23,751 nt of DNA. Source: JABDDM01 sp038240295. Lineage in GTDB: Bacteria > Bacteroidota > Ignavibacteria > Palsa-1295. The stretch lies in assembly GCA_038240295.1 (NCBI GenBank), contig JBBSDW010000034.1, positions 1 through 23,751 on the forward strand, in the 5' to 3' direction. The position numbers were made by a program, and so were the translations under genes. This document shows positions 1-6,945 of this stretch, in pieces. Position 1 is the stretch's first letter; each line of letters opens with the position of its first letter. The notes beneath the pieces are model-generated. The model was given only the letters and a program-made list of their open reading frames with translations, made no database searches and was not told where the DNA came from.

Positions 1-235
1 TCAATGGTTGTTCGTCGCGGATTGCATTCCAGTTCGACAACAATTCTTCGCGATGAAGGAATGCCCAATCAAGTACGAACGATGTAATTCGCCGTGGAAG
101 TTCGCCTACCAGGAGCCTAAGATCATTGATGGAGAATTCCGCTTCCTGTTCGCCATATCTTGCATGGAAATGCGGCGGATCGTGATCACGCATGTACATC
201 GTGATCACGATCCCAAAGACGCGGCTAATTTCAGG
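1..235 (-). CDS. DUF4160 family protein, 3' end off the window, normal start codon missing
   Basis: Reading the minus strand from 235 down to 1 gives a DUF4160-like protein. It begins PEISRVFGIVITMYMRDHD, continues PPHFHARYGEQEAEFSI and WAFLHREELLSNW, and is still open at the left edge. The PPHFHARYG core and the final HREELLxNW helix are hallmarks of this family of about 80-100 residues. Members usually sit beside DUF2442 genes; their function is unknown, though a toxin-antitoxin-like role has been suggested. Members normally start M-P-x-I-S. Here the codon before Pro is CAT at 236-238, an in-frame TAA lies six codons before the Pro codon, and no ATG occurs until 199. One extra G would recreate GCCATGCCTGAA, so the start was probably lost by a 1-base deletion or a sequence error. 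If translation starts at 199 the first strand of the domain is missing. Family assignment is fairly sure; whether the gene works is not. Confidence 0.72.
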
Positions 236-353
236 ATGGCCTGTAGGGCTATGTTAATTCCTTTCACATCAAACAGGATTCTATATTCCTCGCCAGTCTC
301 ATCGAATGGAACTGTCTAGGATCATTGAACTCACATAAAAGTCACTGTCATTC

Positions 354-914
354 TTACGAGTCATGATCAATAAATTTGTTCTGCAACCACTCTAGCACCG
401 CCCGCTGATCCCCGAGGGTGGCGCGACGAATTTGTGCCAGCAGCCACGTTCTATCAGGCTTTGGCGGCGACGCGTTCTGCAACCCTTCGTTGCAGTTCGT
501 ACATACCGCACGTAGATTGTCGGCGGTGTCCCCACCTCCTTTCGACTTGTCAATTATATGACCCATCGTGAGTCGAATTGTTCGCGCTGCGTTGTAAGGA
601 TCCGAATCTCCAGCTGCGCCCCCACACATTTGGCAAGTGTAGCCATTGCGTTCGAGCACCCACGCACGTACTTCTTTAGACACATCCCGTTTGAACCCGG
701 GCACCCGCTTCTGCGAGAGGAGCAAATACTCCCCGGGTTTTAAGTCGCTCCGATCCTTGTGCGAAAGGATTTGATACCCCTCTTCATTTCTCAACTCCCG
801 AACACGACGCGCCCATTCAGCAGCCCACCCGCTGGCCTCTTGAAGCTCTTTTGACGAAACCACGCGACCGACATTCGCAATCAAATACTGGAGAATTCTT
901 GCTTTGGATCCCAT
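354..914 (-). CDS. HNH endonuclease, probable type II restriction enzyme
   Basis: A 186-residue protein (192 if the ATG at 932 is used) that should cut DNA as the restriction partner of the adjacent methyltransferase. The N-terminal 70 residues look like a winged helix of the kind common in HNH restriction enzymes (SKARILQYLIANVGRVVSSK, then WARRVRELRNEEG). The C-terminal half is a zinc-finger HNH domain. Numbered from 932, the pair CQMC is at residues 100-103, GHII with the first His at 125, DNLR with Asn 139, and CTNC at 144-147. The methyltransferase stop codon is at 917-919, so the start at 914 follows after two bases and the start at 932 overlaps it; translational coupling is likely either way. 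I prefer 914 because the winged helix begins there. Target sequence is unknown. It could also be a nickase or a solitary McrA-like nuclease, but the neighbour argues for restriction-modification. Confidence 0.85.
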   Translation of the reverse strand: MGSKARILQYLIANVGRVVSSKELQEASGWAAEWARRVRELRNEEGYQILSHKDRSDLKPGEYLLLSQKRVPGFKRDVSKEVRAWVLERNGYTCQMCGGAAGDSDPYNAARTIRLTMGHIIDKSKGGGDTADNLRAVCTNCNEGLQNASPPKPDRTWLLAQIRRATLGDQRAVLEWLQNKFIDHDS

Positions 915-916
915 AA

Positions 917-1747
917 CTATACAAGATCGCATACTTGCGCTGCAGCCAGTCCGGCGTAGTCAGGATTCAGCTCTATTAGCAAACTCTTCCGTCCGAGCGC
1001 TTTTGCGACCACGCCGGTGGTTCCTGAACCACCAAAGGGGTCCAAAACTGAATCTCCAGGTCGCGAACCTAGTAAGATGCAACGTCGAGCAAGCTCCTTT
1101 GGAAAAACGGCGGGATGACCTTTAGCACCTCCATCTGGTCCAAGCACCCAAACATTTCGCAGATTCGCACCTGACTCCGCACGAACCGCCTCGGGATCAT
1201 AGTAGTACGCAGAGTTTTTAGCAAACAAGAACAGGTCTTCCGTCGCAGAGGTTGGCCTATTACGAACGCTCTCAGGCATTGCCGACTTCTTTACCCATGT
1301 AATCTTCGATCGAAGTATCCAGCCGTCAGCCTGAAGAGCAAAAGCGACGCGCCATGGAAGCCCCATAAGGTCTCGATCCTTCAAGCCCCATACCTCGGGC
1401 ACCTTACAATTCCGCTTCTGAATAAGCTTTCGAGTATTGCCAACGATCGCATTCGGACCATGAGAACCAGTACCACCGTTGCGAGCATATCCATCGCCAA
1501 TGTTCAGCCATAGTGTACCATCTTCGCGCAGAACACGACGGACTCCTCGAAATACTTCAATGAGATTGTCCACGTAATCTTGCGGCGAAGCTTCCGAGCC
1601 CAACTGCGCATCGTGGTCGTAATCTCTGAGCCCCCAGTAGGGGGGAGATGTCACGCAGCATTGAATTTCCTCAGCAGGCATCGTCGCAAGGACTTCCCTA
1701 CAATCGCCTGTGACTACCTCGCACGATGGTTCAACAAAAAGCTTCAT
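917..1747 (-). CDS. Site-specific DNA methyltransferase, beta class (N4-cytosine or N6-adenine)
   Basis: A 276-residue S-adenosylmethionine-dependent DNA methyltransferase, the protective half of a restriction-modification system. Motif IV (TSPPYWGLRDY, SPPYW at residues 34-38) precedes motif I (DPFGGSGTTG, residues 236-245), which is the beta-class order. SPPYW is more typical of N4-cytosine enzymes, though close homologues are annotated as N6-adenine, so the modified base is open. Conserved segments between them include WLNIGDGYARNGG, LPWRVAFALQADGWILR and the ending LIELNPDYAGLA. Length is normal and there is no frameshift. The start is ATG at 1747 with no clear Shine-Dalgarno sequence. 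It lies 90 bases downstream of the GIY-YIG gene stop and directly before the HNH gene on the same strand, so the three probably form one operon. No separate specificity subunit or controller gene is visible. Confidence 0.93.
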   Translation of the reverse strand: MKLFVEPSCEVVTGDCREVLATMPAEEIQCCVTSPPYWGLRDYDHDAQLGSEASPQDYVDNLIEVFRGVRRVLREDGTLWLNIGDGYARNGGTGSHGPNAIVGNTRKLIQKRNCKVPEVWGLKDRDLMGLPWRVAFALQADGWILRSKITWVKKSAMPESVRNRPTSATEDLFLFAKNSAYYYDPEAVRAESGANLRNVWVLGPDGGAKGHPAVFPKELARRCILLGSRPGDSVLDPFGGSGTTGVVAKALGRKSLLIELNPDYAGLAAAQVCDLV

Positions 1748-1837
1748 GATACAAAGAATATTCCGCCCCTAAACGAAGATATAGACTTCTTACATGCCCA
1801 CTTCTCCTTGGGTGACTAGGAAGTGGCCGGCTTATTT

Positions 1838-2512
1838 CTATCCAGGTATCAGCCCCAAAAGTCTCCACAAAAATTCGACCTCCTCAGCACTAGTATGAAA
1901 AACTTCCTTGCCGCTTGGACCTTCAGGTTCTCTGCCTTTCAACTTCAAGATTTTGTGGAGTGCCGATTCTAAGAGCCCTGGTTGATCCGTTTTAATCGCG
2001 AGCAAACAAACTGACGGAGTCTTCAACAACTGTGTTATTCTCCGATGTAAATCGGAACTGGCCATTCCAATTTTGCACTCATAACGTTGGTTAGTATCCG
2101 TGCTTCTCTCAACTTGGGCTGCAATAACATATACTCCGCCGTTTCCTGTGCTTTCTCCAACAACTTTTTTGGCAACTTTCTGGAGCTGGTCATATTCCAG
2201 TGGAATATGTGATGTGGTTAGCACGGGGTGAGCCTCGACAGGACTGCTGCTTGAAACAGGTACATCTTGAAAACTCCAAAATCCGTAATTGGAAGAACTT
2301 GCTATACCGGCATTCTGAAGGCGCGTTAATGATTTAGCAATGACATGAACATTTTTCGGGGGACTCCCCCCCTTCTGTTGAAACAACTGAAGCACCTGCG
2401 TTCGTATTTGATTAATCGGTACATTCTGCTGACCCGTGAAACATTGCCGAATCAATTTGTCCGCTATCTTTGGCGTTAGAGAAATTCCTGCATATCCCCT
2501 GGTCTGTGGCAC
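1838..2512 (-). CDS. GIY-YIG (T5orf172/MUG113-type) nuclease-like protein
   Basis: A 224-residue protein with a GIY-YIG fold in its C-terminal half: GGVYVI at 125-130 (the GIY strand), CKIGMASSDLHRRI at 146-159 (the YIG-like strand and the catalytic Arg position), ESALHKIL at 182-189 with the likely metal-binding Glu 182, and GKEVFHTSAEEV at 201-212. This spacing matches the T5orf172/MUG113 branch. The N-terminal 80 residues look like a helix-rich, probably DNA-binding domain, joined by a Ser/Pro-rich linker. It is the first gene of the three-gene minus-strand cluster. Eco29kI shows that GIY-YIG proteins of about this size can be type II restriction enzymes, so this may be an alternative or additional nuclease to the HNH protein. 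Its exact role is inference. Confidence 0.75.
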   Translation of the reverse strand: MPQTRGYAGISLTPKIADKLIRQCFTGQQNVPINQIRTQVLQLFQQKGGSPPKNVHVIAKSLTRLQNAGIASSSNYGFWSFQDVPVSSSSPVEAHPVLTTSHIPLEYDQLQKVAKKVVGESTGNGGVYVIAAQVERSTDTNQRYECKIGMASSDLHRRITQLLKTPSVCLLAIKTDQPGLLESALHKILKLKGREPEGPSGKEVFHTSAEEVEFLWRLLGLIPG

Positions 2513-2720
2513 AAGCGTAGAAGAATTTTGATGAAACTTAGCGATCCTATTGCGAGCTGCACGTGCTCTCGGCAGATCTCATCAACAAACAAACCAGACC
2601 GATTTCGGTGGTATGGTTAGAAGGTTGCATCCGCAATAGGGAGCAGTACCCCCATTAGAAAAAATGGCCCTGCACAAACTTACGAATTCTATCCAGAATT
2701 TCGAATCAATGGCGGGCCGC

Positions 2721-5700
2721 TCACGAACATCCGCTCGTAGTCCCGCAGTCATCGCAGACTGTGCAGGCGCCGTTGCGTTTTACTCTCATGGAGCCGCACG
2801 CGGAGCATTGTTCTCCGGTGTAGCCTTTGGATTTTGCTTCGGCGAGTCGGCTTGCTGCGCTGCCCTGGACGGCTTGGCGCATTTCGATCGGGGCTGGTTC
2901 TTCGAGGTGGCGTTCGCTGATCGCGCGTTCGCTTTTGATCCTTGCGACGGTTGCGTCCTCGGACGGCAATTCATTGCCGGTTCGGTCGCTTGGCATTGTT
3001 GGCGGCGTTACTGCGTCGCCGACTGGAATGCCTGGCGAGAATTTCTCGTCGATCGCTTTTATGTGGACGAAATCCTGACGTCCGAGATATTCGTAGCCCA
3101 ATGCGCGGAAGACGTAATCGAGAATGCTTGTCGCGTTCTTGATCGCTTCGTGACCCTGCACCGAACCCGCTGGTTCGAAGCGCGTGAAGGTAAAGGTATC
3201 GACCAACTCTTCGAGCGGCACACCGTACTGCAGCGCTTTCGAGGCAAGCACGGCGAAGCAATTCATCAGGCCTTTGAAGCTTGCGCCTTCTTTGTACATG
3301 TCGATGAAGATCTCTCCTAGCGACCCATCTTCGTATTCGCCGGTGCGTAAATAGACCTTATGTCCGCCGACGACTGCTTCGCGGAGCCAGCCGTTGCGCT
3401 TCTGCGGAAGTTTGTGGCGGCGAAGTTCAGGCGCAAGCGCGAGGCCGATCTCGGCCTGGGCATTGACGAGCGTGTGAAGCTGCGCGGCGTCGATGGTGTC
3501 GTCCGATTCATCGGCATCGGCGAAGAGCACTGCTTCGACCAAGTCGGCATCATCGTTCGTCGCGTTGAGCGGCTGCGAAAGCTTGGAGCCATCACGATAG
3601 ATCGCGTTCGCCTTCAGCATCAATTTCCACGATTCGAAATATGCACGCTTGACGTCATCGACCGAAGCTTCGTTCGGCATGTTGATCGTCTTCGAAATTG
3701 CGCCAGAGATAAACGGCTGCGCTGCAGCCATCATTCGGATATGCGCTTCGAATGCGATAAAGCGCACGCCATATTTTCCGCACTTGTTGGCGCAATCGAA
3801 TATCGCGAGATGCTCGTCCTTCAGGCCAGGCGCGCCTTCGATCGTCATCGTGCCGCAAACGTAGTTATTGGCATCGTCCAACTCAAGGCGTGAATAGCCA
3901 AGCGCGAGCAGCATGTTGAAATTGGGATCGGAAAGCTGCGAATCGGTGAAGCCGAGCGTCTTGCAGAACTCCTCACCGAGCGACCACTTGTTGAATGCAA
4001 ACTTGAGATCGAACACATTATCGAGCTGCTTTTCGATATCTTCGATCTTTTCATCGGTGAAGCCTTTCAGCTTCAAGCTTGCGCGGTTGATCGTCGGACA
4101 GTTGACGAGCGTGCCGTGACCTTTGCAATAGCGCTCGATCTCTTCGATCTGCTTTGCATTGTAGCCAAGTTTGTGCAGCGCTTTTTCTACCGACTGATTG
4201 ACGATCTTGAAATATCCGCCGCCGGCGAGTTTCTTGAATTTGACGATCGCGAAATCGGGCTCGATGCCCGTCGTGTCGCAATCCATCACAAGGCCGATCG
4301 TACCGGTCGGCGCGATGACGGTCGTCTGCGCATTGCGGAAGCCATGCTTCTCGCCAAGTTTGTAGGCGCGGTCCCAGCATTCGCGTGCAGCATCGAGCAG
4401 ATCCTTCGAGCAAAGCTCGGGATTGATGCCGACAGGCTTGATCGTAAGTCCTTCATAACGCTCGGGTGCGGCGCTAAAGGCAGCAAGCTTATGATTGCGA
4501 ATGACGCGCAGCATCGAATCGCGGTTCGGCTCATAGCGCGGGAATGCGCCAAGATCGCGAGCCATTTCGGCGGATGTTGCATAGCTCTCGCCGCACATGA
4601 TCGCGGTGAGTGCGCCGGTGATCGCGAGTGCTTCGGGTGAATCATAAGGAATGCCCGACATCATGAGCACCGTGCCCAGGTTCGCATAGCCGAGGCCAAG
4701 CGTGCGGAAGTCATAGGAGCGCTGCGCAATTTCGCGCGACGGGAATTGCGCCATGAGCACGGAGATCTCGAGCACGACAGTCCAGAGACGTGCGGCGTGC
4801 TTGTAATCTTCGATGCGGAATTCGCTTGTCTTTTCGTCGAAGAAATGGGCGAGGTTGAGCGATGCGAGGTTGCATGCCGTATCGTCCAGGAACATATACT
4901 CCGAGCAGGGATTGGACGCATTGATGCGTCCGTCTGCCGGACAGGTGTGCCATTCGTTGATCGTCGTATCGAACTGCAAGCCAGGATCGGCCGATGCCCA
5001 CGCGGACATGACGATCTTATCCCAAAGTGTTTTTGCCTTGAGCTTCTTCGCTGTCTTGCCCGTCGTGCGCCATTTCAATTCCCAATCGGAATCGGTGAGC
5101 ACCGACTGCATAAAGTCGTTGGTGACGCGAACGGTGTTGTTCGAATTCTGCCCTGAGACGGTCGTATAGGCTTCGCCTTCGTAGTGCGTGTCGAAGGTGC
5201 GGAAGTCGATCGACTCGTAGCCCATCTTGACGAGCTGCAATACGCGATGGATATAATTCATCGGCACTCCGCGTGCGAGTGCTTTCTTGATCGAGATATC
5301 GAGATCACGATTTTCCTTACGATCATTGCCGCCTTCTTTGGCGACTTTCATGATCGTGTTCAGATAAAGATCGCAAATTTTCGAGCCAGCGACGAGCGCG
5401 GCCACTTTCTGCTCTTCGAGGACCTTCCATTCGATGAAGTGCTCGATATCCGGATGGTCGATATCGAGTACTACCATCTTCGCAGCACGGCGCGTCGTTC
5501 CGCCCGATTTCACTGCAGCGGCTGCGCGGTCGTTGATGCGCAAGAAGCTCATGAGTCCGGATGAATAGCCACCGCCCGAAAGGCGCTCGCCTTCGCCTCG
5601 AAGCTTCGAGAAGTTGGAGCCGGTGCCCGAACCGTACTTGAAAATGCGGGCCTCGCGCGTTACGAGATCGAAGATGCCGCCTTCGTTGACGAGATCATCG

Positions 5701-6266
5701 CTCACACTTTGAATAAAACATGCGTGCGGCTGCGGATGCGTGTAGGCGTCGGTTGATTGCTGCATCTCGCCCGTCTTCGGATCGACGAACCAATGTCCCT
5801 GCGCGGGGCCGGTGATGCCGTAAGACCACGCGAGCCCGGTATTAAACCACTGCGGAGAGTTCGGCGCTGCCATTTGTTTGAGCAGCATGTAGATCAGCTC
5901 ATCGTAGAATGCCTGTGCGTCTTCGCGCGAATCGAAATACCCGTGGTCCTCGCCCCATGCGCGCCAGCAACCGGCAAGGCGATGTGCGACCTGCTTGAGC
6001 GAGCGCTCGGGTCCCGTGATCGGGTTTCCGTTCGGATCGATCATCGTGGTGCCGAACGTATCCTTTTGCGGGACGCCGGCCTTGCGGAAATATTTCTGTG
6101 CGAGGATATCGGTCGCGACCTGCGACCAGCCTTTGGGGACTTCGATATCGTGCATATCGAAGATCGGCTTGCCATCGGGGTTGCGAAGCACGCTCGAGCG
6201 CTTCGTGTATTCGAACTGATCGAATGGGCTGGTGCCGGCTTTGGTAAACTTACGTGAGATCTGCAT
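2721..6266 (-). CDS. nrdJ: Cobalamin-dependent (class II) ribonucleoside-diphosphate reductase
   Basis: Reduces ribonucleotides to deoxyribonucleotides using adenosylcobalamin to generate the catalytic thiyl radical; cytosolic and independent of oxygen. In the 1181-residue protein the redox cysteine lies in HACFIQSVSDDL (about residue 183), the active-site Asn-Cys-Glu set in NPCSEYMFLDDTACNLASL (about 452-456, with the second redox cysteine near 465), and the phosphate-binding APTGTIGLVMD loop about 150-200 residues further on. The tail ends in a Cys-rich zinc-ribbon-like segment (CSACGSM, CTVCDDCGTTSGC), typical of long NrdJ proteins, that probably passes electrons to the active site. The frame stays open upstream to 6305, but ATG 6266 is preferred: it gives MQISRKF and has AAGAGG ten bases upstream, one of the best ribosome binding sites in the window. 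Transcription crosses the structured leader at 6267-6433. Codon use is uniform and looks native. Confidence 0.96.
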   Translation of the reverse strand: MQISRKFTKAGTSPFDQFEYTKRSSVLRNPDGKPIFDMHDIEVPKGWSQVATDILAQKYFRKAGVPQKDTFGTTMIDPNGNPITGPERSLKQVAHRLAGCWRAWGEDHGYFDSREDAQAFYDELIYMLLKQMAAPNSPQWFNTGLAWSYGITGPAQGHWFVDPKTGEMQQSTDAYTHPQPHACFIQSVSDDLVNEGGIFDLVTREARIFKYGSGTGSNFSKLRGEGERLSGGGYSSGLMSFLRINDRAAAAVKSGGTTRRAAKMVVLDIDHPDIEHFIEWKVLEEQKVAALVAGSKICDLYLNTIMKVAKEGGNDRKENRDLDISIKKALARGVPMNYIHRVLQLVKMGYESIDFRTFDTHYEGEAYTTVSGQNSNNTVRVTNDFMQSVLTDSDWELKWRTTGKTAKKLKAKTLWDKIVMSAWASADPGLQFDTTINEWHTCPADGRINASNPCSEYMFLDDTACNLASLNLAHFFDEKTSEFRIEDYKHAARLWTVVLEISVLMAQFPSREIAQRSYDFRTLGLGYANLGTVLMMSGIPYDSPEALAITGALTAIMCGESYATSAEMARDLGAFPRYEPNRDSMLRVIRNHKLAAFSAAPERYEGLTIKPVGINPELCSKDLLDAARECWDRAYKLGEKHGFRNAQTTVIAPTGTIGLVMDCDTTGIEPDFAIVKFKKLAGGGYFKIVNQSVEKALHKLGYNAKQIEEIERYCKGHGTLVNCPTINRASLKLKGFTDEKIEDIEKQLDNVFDLKFAFNKWSLGEEFCKTLGFTDSQLSDPNFNMLLALGYSRLELDDANNYVCGTMTIEGAPGLKDEHLAIFDCANKCGKYGVRFIAFEAHIRMMAAAQPFISGAISKTINMPNEASVDDVKRAYFESWKLMLKANAIYRDGSKLSQPLNATNDDADLVEAVLFADADESDDTIDAAQLHTLVNAQAEIGLALAPELRRHKLPQKRNGWLREAVVGGHKVYLRTGEYEDGSLGEIFIDMYKEGASFKGLMNCFAVLASKALQYGVPLEELVDTFTFTRFEPAGSVQGHEAIKNATSILDYVFRALGYEYLGRQDFVHIKAIDEKFSPGIPVGDAVTPPTMPSDRTGNELPSEDATVARIKSERAISERHLEEPAPIEMRQAVQGSAASRLAEAKSKGYTGEQCSACGSMRVKRNGACTVCDDCGTTSGCS

Positions 6267-6276
6267 AGCTACTTTT

Positions 6277-6282
6277 CCTCTT
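6277..6282 (-). promoter_or_regulatory. Ribosome binding site of nrdJ
   Basis: On the minus strand AAGAGG (followed by AAAAG) lies ten bases before the ATG at 6266. It fixes the start there rather than at 6305. Its 5' half overlaps the 3' arm of a small hairpin (6281-6297), and it is identical to the 3' arm of another leader hairpin (6376-6381). Confidence 0.7.
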
Positions 6283-6433
6283 GCTCTTTGCGAGCAATCA
6301 ACCAAACATGTATGTCAACGCATAAGAGCCGTTGGAAGGAATCCGCAGATATCCTTTCGACGATGCTTATGCCTTCCTCTTCAACAAAAGAGGATTCCAC
6401 TTAGCGGGGCCGAAGATCCCCATGGTTCGCTAA
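6281..6433 (-). promoter_or_regulatory. Structured leader upstream of nrdJ (four hairpins)
   Basis: Four inverted repeats follow one another in the nrdJ leader. In plus coordinates: TTAGCG 6401-6406 with CGCTAA 6428-6433, enclosing GGGG 6406-6409 with CCCC 6418-6421 (the two sets share base 6406); CCTCTT 6376-6381 with AAGAGG 6388-6393; GCATAAG 6320-6326 with CTTATGC 6366-6372, enclosing AAGGA/TCCTT; and TTGCTC 6281-6286 with GAGCAA 6292-6297. The stems are perfect by eye. No B12-box or other known riboswitch core was recognised. This could be a regulatory RNA, a processed leader or a decayed mobile palindrome; covariation would decide. Confidence 0.5.
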
Positions 6434-6945
6434 AGCGGGCCACCGTGAGAAAGATCAACCCTGATTATTTCTTAAAGAACTGACTACCGCTAACAGAGCG
6501 CCAGAATTTCGACGGTGCCGTTACAGCGTTATCGAAACTACTCATCAGACAAAGGCAAACACAAGCTCCGTACGCTCCTTAATTTTAGCGCTTGCTCACA
6601 TCCGTTGATCCCGCTTTAGACGTAGAGCTGAAAGCGAGGCGAGTCCCCTTTCATTCGTCAAAGCAATCCCTTAGGCTACATTTCTACCCGGAGACAGTCG
6701 GTCGCTCTCATGAACATGTCGACCCCTGCCCGAAACCCCGGGAGTATAAATCGGGGTGCAATTTTACAAAACTCTTGGCTGAATTATTCTCCAAAAGCCC
6801 GATAAGCTTTCAACAACGCCCAAAAGTTATGAACGGGATATGGGGAAAAGTTGGTAAAGCGTTGCCCGCGCATGACTTGGCAGCGCTTCCCCGCCTCGAC
6901 AGACACTATCTACGCAATAAGCAACCCTTGCCAAATTGATCGTAA
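6434..6945. other. Gene-free spacer
   Basis: No convincing gene is seen on either strand. The plus-strand open frame at 6592-6939 has no recognisable domain and no neighbour on its strand. A weak hairpin (CCCCG 6736-6740 with CGGGG 6752-6756) is the only structure noted. The stretch separates the stop of the GH172 gene from the nrdJ leader and may hold the nrdJ promoter, which I cannot place. Confidence 0.5.

Noticed and set aside
8..319. 103-residue plus-strand open frame at the left edge
   Set aside because: The minus strand of the same bases encodes a clear DUF4160 domain.
2664..3320. Long plus-strand open frames inside nrdJ (also 3360-3893, 4116-4640 and others)
   Set aside because: They are antisense to an intact, well-recognised gene and show no family features; they arise from its codon bias.
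6541..6550. CTGATGAG on the minus strand, resembling a hammerhead ribozyme core
   Set aside because: The flanking bases do not form the required stem II and stem III around a GAAA, so it is a chance match.
6267..6700. Cobalamin riboswitch upstream of the B12-dependent nrdJ
   Set aside because: No B12 box (AGxCAGGAxACCTGC type) or other conserved core was found on the minus strand; only unassigned hairpins.
6592..6939. 115-residue plus-strand open frame
   Set aside because: Irregular composition, no domain, no ribosome binding site and no cotranscribed neighbour.
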